Positions 8,848 through 16,175 of a DNA stretch of 64,000 nucleotides are shown here, one piece after another; within the stretch, counting starts at the first letter, position 1, and every line of letters begins with the position of its first letter. The notes under the pieces are model-generated. The model was not told the origin of the DNA. It made no database searches and saw nothing but the letters and a program-made list of their open reading frames with translations. The stretch is from assembly GCF_900110755.1 (NCBI RefSeq), contig NZ_FOFF01000046.1:1-64000 (forward strand). The letters are read 5' to 3'. This DNA is from Streptomyces sp. yr375. GTDB lineage: Bacteria; Actinomycetota; Actinomycetes; Streptomycetales; Streptomycetaceae. Position numbers and translations under genes: made by a program.

Positions 8848-10586
8848 GCCCCACCCCCACCAACACGGCCCCCAACGCCCCCATGCACCGACGCGCCGGG
8901 AGACGCGCCCGCGCACCAACCGCGCCGCGCGGCGGACGTGTCGGACGTGGCGGACGTGGCGGACGTGGCGGACGGTGCTGCGCTGGGGGGTGGGGGGGTG
9001 TGGGGGATTGGGGGTGCGGTGGGGGCCGGTTGGGTACCGGGGGGTGGGGGTGCGGAGGGGGCTGGGGGTGTGTGGAGGGCGAGGGGTGCGGTGGAGGCCG
9101 GTTGGGCACCGGAGGCAGGGGGTGCGGAGAGGGCTGGGGGTGCGTGGAGGGTTACAGGCGCGGTGGGGGTTGGTGGTGGGGTGGGGTTCGGGGGTGCGTG
9201 GGGGGACAGGCGGGCGGTGGGGGCTGGGGGTGCGTCGGGGTTTAGGGATGTGTGCGGGGCCGGTGACGCTTCGGGGTTGAGGCGGGCGTGGGGTGCCCGT
9301 GGCGCTTCGGGAGCCAGGGGTGCGTGCGGGGCCAACCGTACGGGCGGGGCCGGTGACGCTTCGGGGGCCAGGCCTGCGGGCGGGGCCGGTAGCGCTTCGG
9401 GGGCCAGGTGGGCATGCCGGGCCAGTGGCGCATCGAGGTTCAGGGGTGCGTGCGGGGACAGGCCTGCTGCGTGCGGGGCCGGTGACGCATCGAGGTTCAG
9501 GCGGGCGTGGGGTGCCCGTGGCTCGGTGGGGTTCAGGGGCGCGTGCGGGGCCCGTGGCGCGGTGGGATCCAGCGGTGCGGGCGGGGCCAGGCGCGCATGC
9601 GGTGCCAGTGACGCGTCGGGTCCCGAAGGCAGGCCAAGATCCGGAGGCGCTTCGGGAGCCAGCGGCGCGAACGGGGCCAAGCACGCATGCAGAGCCGGTG
9701 GCACGTCGGGGGCCAGGCGGGCGTGTGTGGCTGATCGGGCGTTGGGGGCCGATGGTGCGCCAAGGTTCAGGCGGGCGCGGGAGGCCGGGCGCGCGTCAGG
9801 TGCCGAGGGCAGGCTGAGGTTCGAAAGCCCTTCGGGATCCGGTGGCGCACCGAGGGCCGGTGCCGCGCCGGGAGCTGGCGGTGCGAGCGGAGCCAAGCAC
9901 GCAGGCGGCGCCGGTGGCACGTCGGGCGCCAGGCGCGCGAGCGGGGCTAAGCAGGCGTTGGGGGCCGATGCCGCGCTGGGGTTCAAGCATGCGCGGGAGG
10001 CCGGTAACGCGTCGGGCACCGAGGGCAGGCTGAGGTCCCGAGGCTCTCCGGGATCCGGTGGCGCACCGAGGTCCGGTGACGCGCCCGGAGCTGGCGGCGC
10101 AACGGGAGCCGGTGGCACGTCGGGAACTGGCGGCGCGTCGCGAGTCGGTGGCGTGGCTGGAGCCGGTGGCGTGGCTGGAGCCGGTGGCGTCTCTGGAGTT
10201 GGTGGCGTCTCTGGAGTTGGTGGTGTGGTGAGGTCTGGGGGGCCGCTGGTCCAGGTGAGGGTTACCGTGATGCCGGCCTTGGCCTCGCCGTCGGCCAGTA
10301 GGCCCACTACCTTTCCGGCCTTTGCGGTCAGCTCGATGCCGAACTCGACGCTCACCTCGTCGGGCCGCACCGCGCGCAGCGGTTCCGCCAGGGACCGCGC
10401 GACCCCGGTGACGAGCGCGTGCAGGCTCTCCACGCTCGCCTCCACCCGCTCGGCGAACCCGGTGTCGCTGTACGACAGCCGCCCCGACGGCGCGGCCAGC
10501 TCCCCGGCCCCCGAGATCCGCGCCCACACGGGCGTCCCGTCCGGCAGCGCGATGCGCGCCACGCGCGTCACGTCCTCACCACTCAT
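8844..10586 (-). CDS. Trypco1-domain (CU044_2847-like) protein with a ~460-residue low-complexity tail
   Basis: A 580-residue predicted protein. The first ~115 residues form a compact domain (VARIALPDGTPVWARI ... VSVEFGIELTAKAGKV ... GITVTLTW) matching trypsin-co-occurring domain 1, normally a small stand-alone protein beside trypsin-VMAP genes. Everything after is Pro/Ala/Leu/Arg/Asn low-complexity repeat. Start ATG 10586 has GGGGGAG upstream. The stop overlaps the VMAP GTG as GTGA, which argues that this long frame is really translated to its end. Such a tail is unusual for the family and could be a linker, a scaffold or a recently expanded minisatellite. It is the first gene of the operon and is divergent from the DUF6104 gene. 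Confidence 0.72.
   Translation of the reverse strand: MSGEDVTRVARIALPDGTPVWARISGAGELAAPSGRLSYSDTGFAERVEASVESLHALVTGVARSLAEPLRAVRPDEVSVEFGIELTAKAGKVVGLLADGEAKAGITVTLTWTSGPPDLTTPPTPETPPTPETPPAPATPPAPATPPTRDAPPVPDVPPAPVAPPAPGASPDLGAPPDPGEPRDLSLPSVPDALPASRACLNPSAASAPNACLAPLARLAPDVPPAPPACLAPLAPPAPGAAPALGAPPDPEGLSNLSLPSAPDARPASRARLNLGAPSAPNARSATHARLAPDVPPALHACLAPFAPLAPEAPPDLGLPSGPDASLAPHARLAPPAPLDPTAPRAPHAPLNPTEPRAPHARLNLDASPAPHAAGLSPHAPLNLDAPLARHAHLAPEALPAPPAGLAPEASPAPPVRLAPHAPLAPEAPRAPHARLNPEASPAPHTSLNPDAPPAPTARLSPHAPPNPTPPPTPTAPVTLHAPPALSAPPASGAQPASTAPLALHTPPAPSAPPPPGTQPAPTAPPIPHTPPPPSAAPSATSATSATSDTSAARRGWCAGASPGASVHGGVGGRVGGGGA
8960..10225. repeat. GC-skewed imperfect minisatellite encoding the Pro/Ala tail
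   Basis: About 1.27 kb of degenerate repeats. The plus strand is strongly G-rich and C-poor, with runs such as GGGGGTGGGGGTG near 8985-9240 and a looser unit with recurring GGGGCCAGG/GGTGGCGC elements further right. Several minus-strand frames are open across it, which is the expected consequence of the composition. The many G-runs could fold as G-quadruplexes in the non-template strand. It codes for the tail of the trypco1 protein. Confidence 0.85.
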
Positions 10587-10818
10587 GACACTCCCCCGTC
10601 GTCCCAGTCCCCCAGGCCCCAGTCCCTGAGCCCCGGTCTCCTCGGCCCTCTCGATCCCCTCGGTCCCGGCGGCCCACAGGGCGCCGTCCCCGTGCACCTA
10701 TCCTTTTCCTGTCCCCTCCCTCACCGGAGAGCGGACCTCTCCCTCCCCTCGCAGGAACAAGGGTCCTTCCCCCGAGGCGGGATGCCTATCCCTGCGACCG
10801 ACCCACGGAGCACGATCC

Positions 10819-11001
10819 ATGTACTTCACCGATCGCGGAATCGAGGAACTCGAGAAGCGGCGCGGCGAGGAGGAGGTCACCTTCGAGTGGCTCGCCGAGC
10901 AGCTACGGACGTTCGTCGACCTCAACCCGGACTTCGAGGTGCCGGTGGAGCGCCTGGCGACCTGGCTCGCACGGCTGGACGACGACGAGGACGACGAGTA
11001 G
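10819..11001 (+). CDS. DUF6104 family small protein
   Basis: A 60-residue acidic protein beginning MYFTDRGIEELEKRRGEE and ending in an Asp/Glu run. It looks like the conserved Streptomyces DUF6104 family; no function is known to me. It contains one predicted amphipathic helical region (FEWLAEQLRTFVDLNP) and no cysteine or membrane segment. It is divergent from the trypco1 operon with ~230 bp between the starts, which must hold both promoters. Downstream lay a hairpin terminator, now split by the IS630 element. Confidence 0.85.
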   Translation: MYFTDRGIEELEKRRGEEEVTFEWLAEQLRTFVDLNPDFEVPVERLATWLARLDDDEDDE

Positions 11002-11104
11002 GTCAGCCGGGGCGGATGCAGCAACGGCAGCAGCGACAGCGGCAACGGCAGCCACGGATCTGCGGCATCTGCGGCATCTGCGGATCCTGAAGGGGGCGTC
11101 CCTA

Positions 11105-11133
11105 GTGTGATGCGCCAGAAATCCTGAGGGTTA
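11105..11133 (+). repeat. IS630 left terminal inverted repeat (29 bp)
   Basis: Exact reverse complement of 13829-13857; identity stops at base 30. The TAA stop of the IS630 transposase (11131-11133) is read from inside this repeat. Confidence 0.95.
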
Positions 11134-11465
11134 TTTCTGCTCTGTTCTCGAACCGGTGGTTCCGACCTTGGTGAGGTAGTCGGCGAGGGAGTTGAGGATC
11201 TCGTCGGCCGTCTTGGTCCAGGTGAAGGGCCGCGGGTTCTCGTTCCACGTGTCGATCCACGCAGTGATGTCGTCCTCCAGTGCCTTCACGGAGGTGTGGA
11301 CGCCACGGCGGATGAGCTTGTCGGTCAGCAGGCCGAACCACCGCTCCACCTGGTTCATCCAGGAGGAGCCAGTGGGGGTGAAATGGACGTGGAAGCGGGG
11401 GTGTTTGCCGAGCCACGTCCTGATCTCGGCGGTGTTGTGGGTGGCGTAGATGCCCCTATGTTTCG

Positions 11466-12560
11466 TCAAGTGGCGGGAGAGGGAGTTGGGGTGACTGTCT
11501 TCGGCTGGATGTGGCGGTAGATCTCGCGGGCGACGTAGCGTTTGAGGCAGCGGATGATCTCACGCTTCGACAGGCCCTGTTCGGTGCGTCGCTCCAGGTA
11601 GGAGCGGGTGCGCTCGTCCCAGCGGATGCGGGTCATGACGATGCGGTAGAGGGCTGCGTTGGCCTGCCGGTTGCCCCCGCGGTTGAGCCGTCGGCGCTGG
11701 GTCTTGCCGGAGGACTGTTCGACCGGGCTGACGCCGCACAGAGCGGCGAATGACGCCTCGGTGGCGATCCTGTCGGGGTTGTCGCCGGCTGCGATGAGGA
11801 GGGCTGCGGCGCTGTCGGGCCCGATGCCGACGATCTCCAGCAGCTGTGGGCGGTGTGCGCGGACGGCCTGGGTGACTCGGCGGGCGAGATCCTTAACCTC
11901 GCAGGTCAAGTGTTGGATGCGGCGGGCCAGGAGCCGGAGGGTGAATGCGGCCGCGTCGTCGCTGTCGGCGAGGCCGTCCGCGCACCGCGCGATCAGCGCC
12001 GGGTTCCTGAGTCCGGACAAGGACTCGCGCAGGACGGGGTCGATGCCCAGGAGTACGGCTTTGAGCTGGTTCATCGCCTGGGTGCGGGCCTTGACGGCCG
12101 ATTCCTTGGCCAGTCTGAGGACGCGCAGGTCCGCGGCCGGGCCTTCACCCGTCTTCGGCGTGGTGGTGGCGCGTCCGGACAGAACGGCGCGGGCGGCGGC
12201 GTCCGCGTCGACGGCGTCGGTCTTGCCCCGCTTGCGCCGGGTGGCGCGGTCGGGTTGGTTGACCTCGATGACGTGGATGTTCTCCTGCCGCAGGAAGCGC
12301 GCCAGGGCGGCTCCGTAGGATCCGGTGCACTCCACTCCGGCACGGTGCAGGATGCCGAAGGAGCGGGCCCAGGCGAGGAGTTGGCGGTATCCGGCAGCGG
12401 TGGTCGGGAACTCCTGGTGAGCCAGCAGTGCACCGAGCACGGTGATCACTGCGGCGACGTGTACGTCCTTGTGGGTGTCAACCCCGAGGATCACGTCCTC
12501 TGCGGGCTGTGCTGCCCGCTGTGCGGGCAGGGTCGGCTGGGGCATGCTGGTGACGGTCAC
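11466..12560 (-). CDS. IS110-family transposase (DEDD recombinase)
   Basis: A 364-residue recombinase. The N-terminal RuvC-like DEDD domain shows ILGVDTHKDVH (first Asp), VECTGSYG (Glu) and TDAVDADAAARAVL (paired Asp). The C-terminal Tnp20-like domain contains FAALCGVSPVEQSSGK with the candidate nucleophilic serine, then RRLNRGGNRQANAALY. Length and order are normal and there is no internal stop, so the enzyme is probably functional. GTG 12560 is chosen, with AAGGAG a few bases upstream. The long upstream non-coding end is the candidate bridge-RNA gene. Confidence 0.93.
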   Translation of the reverse strand: MTVTSMPQPTLPAQRAAQPAEDVILGVDTHKDVHVAAVITVLGALLAHQEFPTTAAGYRQLLAWARSFGILHRAGVECTGSYGAALARFLRQENIHVIEVNQPDRATRRKRGKTDAVDADAAARAVLSGRATTTPKTGEGPAADLRVLRLAKESAVKARTQAMNQLKAVLLGIDPVLRESLSGLRNPALIARCADGLADSDDAAAFTLRLLARRIQHLTCEVKDLARRVTQAVRAHRPQLLEIVGIGPDSAAALLIAAGDNPDRIATEASFAALCGVSPVEQSSGKTQRRRLNRGGNRQANAALYRIVMTRIRWDERTRSYLERRTEQGLSKREIIRCLKRYVAREIYRHIQPKTVTPTPSPAT

Positions 12561-12604
12561 GCGGCTCCTTCATCGGCTGGGGCTGATGGCCGACGCCGGG
12601 CCGG

Positions 12605-12765
12605 GTGGGCGGTCAGAACTGTGATGGTGCCTTGTAGGGCAAGGCCCCTATCGGGACACGCCCGCCGGTCCGGCGGCAGCAAGCACCGCCCGGGGCCGGA
12701 GCCGACAGATCTACTCCAAGGCATCTGCGGCCAGTTGTCGCACGGGTCAGGCTCCGGCCCCCGGC
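12605..12765 (-). ncRNA. Candidate IS110 bridge RNA
   Basis: Read on the minus strand. A perfect 12-bp stem (GGGGCCGGAGCC at 12761-12750 with GGCTCCGGCCCC at 12703-12692) encloses an internal loop. Its 5' side TGCGACAACT (12742-12733) is identical to the left half of the real target plus core CT; its 3' side GGAGTAG (12717-12711) pairs with 6 of 7 bases of the right half CTACGCC. A GGC/GCC mini-hairpin caps it. Further on, ATAGGGGC (12651-12644) repeats the right-end sequence of the element at 11459-11452, a CCTTG/CAAGG hairpin follows, and TCACAG (12624-12619) is the complement of the left-end junction CTGTGA (12786-12781). This is the target-loop then donor-loop order known for IS621 bridge RNA. 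Exact transcript ends are unknown. Confidence 0.78.
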
Positions 12766-13828
12766 GGCACCCCAGGAGTCTCACAGTTGTCGCAGACGAG
12801 GTGCACGTCGAGTCCGGCGGGCACGGCCTTGTCGATCCGGACCAGGAACTTCTTGAACTCGATCGCCCGGTGACGGCGGTGCAGTGCCGATATGACGGTG
12901 CCGTCGGCGATGTTGAAGGCGGCGAACAGGCTGGTGATGCCGTGCCGACAGTAGTCGTGGGTGCGGCGTTCGAGCATGCCCGGCATCATCGGGAGCACCG
13001 GCTGGGACCGGTCCAGTGCCTGGATCTGGCTCTTCTCGTCCACGCAGAGCACTACCGCCTTCTCGGGCGGGTGGTGGTAGAGGCCGACGACGTCGACGAC
13101 CTTGGCGACGAACTGCGGGTCAGTGGACAGCTTGAAGGAGTCCTGCAGGTGGGGCTTGAGGTCGAACCGCTTCCAGATGCGCCCGATCGTCGACTTCGAC
13201 AGGCCGGTGCGCTGGGCCATCGAGGCCCGTGACCAGTGCGTGTCCTGGCCCGGGAGCGACTCCAGGGTGGCCACGACGACCTCCTCGACCTGGTCGAGGA
13301 GGATCGAAGGCGGCCGGCCCGAGCGCGGCTCGTCCTGCAGACCATCGAGGCGTTTCGCGATGAACCGGGCCCGCCAGCGGTCCACGGTCGACCTGTCGAT
13401 GCCGAGGTCGGCGGCGGCCAGCTGGTTCGTCCCGCCCTCCGCGCAGCGCAGCACGATCTTGGCTCGCAACGCGAGGAACTGGGCGGTCTTGGCCTGCCGC
13501 GCCCACTGCTGCAGCTGCCTGCGCTCAGCATCGTCGAGGATCAGGTCGGCCTTCGGCCGGCCGATCCAGCCGGCGTCCTCAAGCCCGGCCATCCGCTCTG
13601 CCGCGAAAGCCCGACGCCACTTGCCGACCGTCTTGGCCTGGACACCGACGAGCCGTGCGACAGCCGCGTTTGACATGCCATCAGCACACGTCAGGATGAT
13701 GCGGGCCTTCTCGGCCGAGCGCCGGTGCGGCATTTCCGTCCGGCGCACCAACTCGGCACGCTCGGCCTCGGACAACGTGATCGCCACAGCAGCAGGCCCC
13801 GAATGCGACATGACAACAGGGTACTTAC

Positions 13829-13857
13829 TAACCCTCAGGATTTCTGGCGCATCACAC
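13829..13857 (-). repeat. IS630 right terminal inverted repeat (29 bp)
   Basis: Exact reverse complement of 11105-11133, followed by the duplicated TA at 13858-13859. Confidence 0.95.
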
Positions 13858-13900
13858 TAGGGGGACGCCCCCTTTCGTGTGTCTTGACTTTCCCCGACCG

Positions 13901-13931
13901 CGATATATCGTGTTTCAGGAAGACGCGATAT
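13901..13931. promoter_or_regulatory. Candidate PadR operator at the DUF4097-padR promoter
   Basis: The perfect palindrome CGATATATCG (13901-13910) and a wider inverted pair ATATCG (13905-13910) / CGATAT (13926-13931) lie just after a TTGACT hexamer (13884-13889) and 38 bp before the DUF4097 start. AT-rich dyads of this type are typical of PadR regulators, and the operon encodes one. Autoregulation is inferred. Confidence 0.55.
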
Positions 13932-13968
13932 GGCGTGTCGTGTCGTTGCCGTGGAGGAGGTCCGCACC

Positions 13969-14937
13969 ATGTCCGAATGGTCCGTCGCCGAGCCGAGGAA
14001 GCTTTCCTTCGACGAGCCCGTGAGCGAACTGCACGTACGCATCGTCAACGGCACTGTGAACGTGGTGGGCACCGAGGAAGGTCCCGCCCGCCTGGAGGTC
14101 TCCCGCATCGAGGGCCCCCCTCTGGTGGTGAGCCATCTCGACGGAAGCCTGACGGTGGCGTACGAGGACCTGCCCTGGAAGGGCTTCCTCAAGTGGCTCG
14201 ACCGCAAGGGCTGGCGCCGCAGCGCCGTCGTCTCGCTCGCCGTCCCCGCCGGCACCCGCGTGGAGGTGGGCGTGGTGAGCGCTGGCGCGGTCATCTCCGG
14301 CATCGACGGCCGCACCGAGGTGAAGGGGGTCAACGGCGACACGACCCTCGTGGGCCTCGCCGGCCCGGTCCGCGCGGACACCGTCTCCGGGAATCTGGAG
14401 GCCCAGGCCCTCACCGGCGACCTGCGCTTCAACTCCGTCTCCGGCGACCTGACCGTGGTCGAGGCGGGCTCCTGCGTGAAGGCCGACTCGGTGAGCGGGT
14501 CGATGATCGTCGACCTCGACCCGGCGAGCCGCCCCACGACCATCGACCTGACCAGCGTCTCGGGCGAGATCGCCATCCGCCTGCCCCACCCGGCGGACGC
14601 GCAGGTGGAGGCCAACACCGCCAGCGGCTCGGTCTCCAACGCGTTCGAGGATCTCCGGGTCAGCGGCCAGTGGGGCGCCAAGCGCATCACCGGCCGCCTG
14701 GGCGCGGGCAACGGCAAACTGAAGGCGACGACGATCTCCGGCTCGATAGCCCTCCTCCGCCGCCCCCCGGTGGACGACGAGGCGGGGGAGGATGCAGGTG
14801 AGGCAGGTCAGCCATGGGAGGCGCGTTCCGGGCAGCCCTCCGACTCGGGGGACAATGCCGTTTCCGGCCAGAGCGGCGAGAGGTCCTCCGCCGACCCTGC
14901 CGACAGCACGACGACGACCGACAAGAAGGTGCTCTGA
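13969..14937 (+). CDS. DUF4097 family beta-strand repeat protein
   Basis: A 322-residue protein whose middle is a run of short beta-strand repeats of the form 'VSGNLEAQALTGDLRFNSVSGDL', characteristic of DUF4097 (adhesin-like right-handed beta-helix). No signal peptide or transmembrane segment is evident. The last ~50 residues are acidic and disordered. Start ATG 13969 has GGAGGAGG upstream; an earlier in-frame ATG at 13930 lies in the operator. The stop is 1 base before the padR ATG, so the two are cotranscribed. DUF4097-PadR pairs are common in actinobacteria and often linked to envelope stress; the precise role is unknown. Confidence 0.85.
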   Translation: MSEWSVAEPRKLSFDEPVSELHVRIVNGTVNVVGTEEGPARLEVSRIEGPPLVVSHLDGSLTVAYEDLPWKGFLKWLDRKGWRRSAVVSLAVPAGTRVEVGVVSAGAVISGIDGRTEVKGVNGDTTLVGLAGPVRADTVSGNLEAQALTGDLRFNSVSGDLTVVEAGSCVKADSVSGSMIVDLDPASRPTTIDLTSVSGEIAIRLPHPADAQVEANTASGSVSNAFEDLRVSGQWGAKRITGRLGAGNGKLKATTISGSIALLRRPPVDDEAGEDAGEAGQPWEARSGQPSDSGDNAVSGQSGERSSADPADSTTTTDKKVL

Positions 14938-14938
14938 C

Positions 14939-16141
14939 ATGCCTCCCGTCTTCGCCCACGGCCGTCTCCGCCTCTACCTGCTGAAGCTCCTGGACGAAGC
15001 GCCGCGCCACGGCTACGAGGTGATCCGCCTCCTCGAAGAACGCTTCCAGGGTCTCTACGCCCCGTCGGCGGGCACGGTGTACCCCCGGCTGGCCAAGCTG
15101 GAGGCGGAGGGCCTGGTCACCCACACCACCGAGGGCGGCCGCAAGGTCTACGCCATCACCGACGCCGGCCGGGCCGAACTGGCCGACCGCAGCGGCGAGC
15201 TGGTCGACCTGGAGCTGGAGATCCGCGAGTCGGTCGCCGAACTGGCCGCGGAGATCCGGGCCGACGTGCGCGGGGCGGCGGGCGATCTACGGCGCGAGAT
15301 GCGGGCGGCGGCCTCACAGGCCCGCCAGGGCGGTCGGCCGGGCACCGCAGAACACGCCACGGACGGCCAGTCCGGCGAAGCCGAATACGGGGAGTACGGC
15401 GACAAGGAGGCGTGGCGCGCCGCCAAGGAGGAGATGCGTCGCGTCAGGCAGGAGTGGAAGGAGCAGGCGCGCCGCGCCAAGGACGAGAGCCGTCGCGCCC
15501 GCGAGGAGGCCCAGCGCGCCCGCCGCCAGGCCAGCGAGGCGCAGGAGCAGGCCCGGAGCCAGGCCCAGGAAGAGGTGCAGCGCATCGCGCGCCGGGTCCA
15601 GGAACAGGTCCAGGACCACTTCACGCGCGGCGACTGGCCGACCGGCGTCCGCGAGGGCCTGACGGAACTCGCCAAGGAATTCGGCGAGTTCGGCAAGGAC
15701 TTCGGCAAGGAGCACGGCCGCGACTTCGGCTTCGGCCGCCCCCGCACGACGACCAACACGACAGCCGACACGACGGCCGACACAACAACCGACACGAGAA
15801 CCGGCACCACGGCCACCCCGAAGTCCGCCCCCGCCTCCGCCTCTACCCCCACCCCCACCCCTGCCCCCGCCCCTGCCCCTGCCGCCGCCTCGCCCTCGGA
15901 GCCGGAGTACTCCCGCACCCCGGAGGACTTCCCCGCCGAGTACGAGCCGAGCTGGGCCCACGAGAAGTCCAGCGGCGACCCGACCCGCGACCTGGACCGC
16001 CTCCTCGACCGCTTCCGGGACGACATCCGCGACGCGGCCCGCGACAACGGCGTCACCGGCGACCAACTCCGGGAAGTCCGCAGCCACTTGTCGACGGCGG
16101 CGGCCCACATCGGGGTGATACTCCGAGCCCCGAAACCCTGA
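14939..16141 (+). CDS. PadR family transcriptional regulator with a long coiled-coil tail
   Basis: A 400-residue protein. Residues ~8-85 form the PadR winged helix (LYLLKLLDEAPRHGYEV ... GTVYPRLAKLEAEGLVT). A long Arg/Glu/Ala-rich coiled coil follows (about 150-235, KDESRRAREEAQRARR), then a low-complexity Thr-Ala-Asp and Pro-Thr/Pro-Ala stretch (about 265-320) and a C-terminal helical domain. Ordinary PadR proteins are 110-200 residues, so the tail is a notable extension, though similar long forms are familiar in Streptomyces. It starts 1 base after the DUF4097 stop and probably represses its own operon through the upstream AT-rich dyads. Confidence 0.88.
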   Translation: MPPVFAHGRLRLYLLKLLDEAPRHGYEVIRLLEERFQGLYAPSAGTVYPRLAKLEAEGLVTHTTEGGRKVYAITDAGRAELADRSGELVDLELEIRESVAELAAEIRADVRGAAGDLRREMRAAASQARQGGRPGTAEHATDGQSGEAEYGEYGDKEAWRAAKEEMRRVRQEWKEQARRAKDESRRAREEAQRARRQASEAQEQARSQAQEEVQRIARRVQEQVQDHFTRGDWPTGVREGLTELAKEFGEFGKDFGKEHGRDFGFGRPRTTTNTTADTTADTTTDTRTGTTATPKSAPASASTPTPTPAPAPAPAAASPSEPEYSRTPEDFPAEYEPSWAHEKSSGDPTRDLDRLLDRFRDDIRDAARDNGVTGDQLREVRSHLSTAAAHIGVILRAPKP

Positions 16142-16175
16142 CCCGGCAGGGGGTTGGGAAAGGGGGGACACGACC

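Larger units (their letters stand above)
11450..12784 (-). mobile_element. IS110-family element inserted in the IS630 transposase gene
   Basis: Boundaries are deduced by rejoining the IS630 frame. The dinucleotide CT (coding sense) is found at both junctions (11449-11448 and 12786-12785), and the restored target reads ...TGCGACAACTACGCC.... There are no terminal inverted repeats, as expected for IS110 elements, which recombine at a core dinucleotide. Length is 1335 bp: ~224 bp of non-coding DNA upstream of the recombinase and only ~16 bp downstream, the layout of the IS110 group (for example IS621). The target is the conserved codons around the second catalytic Asp of the IS630 transposase. 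Confidence 0.88.
11131..13811 (-). pseudogene. IS630-family transposase, interrupted by IS110 insertion
   Basis: Two pieces: codons from ATG 13811 to the Asn of HLVCDN (12786), and a 3' piece from Tyr (YATHNTAEIRTWL) to the TAA at 11131. Joining them at the shared CT restores an uninterrupted frame of about 447 codons. The DDE residues are all present across the pieces: first Asp in VLCVDEKSQ, second Asp in VCDNY, Glu in NQVERWFGLL. The N-terminal DNA-binding region is present twice (roughly residues 12-90 and 92-170, each with an Ala-rich HTH followed by a GRP segment), longer than the usual ~350-residue members. As it stands, the upstream piece reads into IS110 DNA and ends in GVPPGAGA. Confidence 0.88.
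11105..13857 (-). mobile_element. IS630-family insertion sequence carrying a nested IS110-family element
   Basis: Bounded by perfect 29-bp terminal inverted repeats (11105-11133 and 13829-13857, inner end ...ctgagggtta), each flanked by TA (11103-11104 and 13858-13859), the target duplication typical of IS630/Tc1 elements. The flanking bases complete CTAG at both ends. Without the nested element the length would be about 1.4 kb. Its transposase gene is interrupted, so it should not move by itself; the ends look intact and could be used in trans by a related copy. Confidence 0.92.
11091..13873 (+). terminator. Hairpin terminator of the DUF6104 gene, split by the IS630 element
   Basis: The left arm AGGGGGCGTCCC (11091-11102) and the right arm GGGACGCCCCCT (13862-13873) are exact reverse complements. 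Removing the element and one copy of the duplicated TA restores a 12-bp stem with the 4-base loop TAGG, followed by TTCG. The element therefore entered the hairpin loop. The restored structure would lie between the DUF6104 gene and the DUF4097 gene. The T-tract is short, as is usual in Streptomyces. Confidence 0.8.

Noticed and set aside
8848..9684. Upstream extension of the trypsin-VMAP frame with Pro/Arg/Thr repeats
   Set aside because: It overlaps the trypco1 tail in another frame, and the GTGA overlap at 8844-8847 gives a better start.
8398..10629. 743-codon Gly/Ala-rich plus-strand frame
   Set aside because: Low-complexity product of the GC-skewed minisatellite; not linked to any domain.
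12557..12784. 75-codon frame in the IS110 non-coding end
   Set aside because: It overlaps the guide-containing hairpins of the bridge RNA and has no family resemblance.
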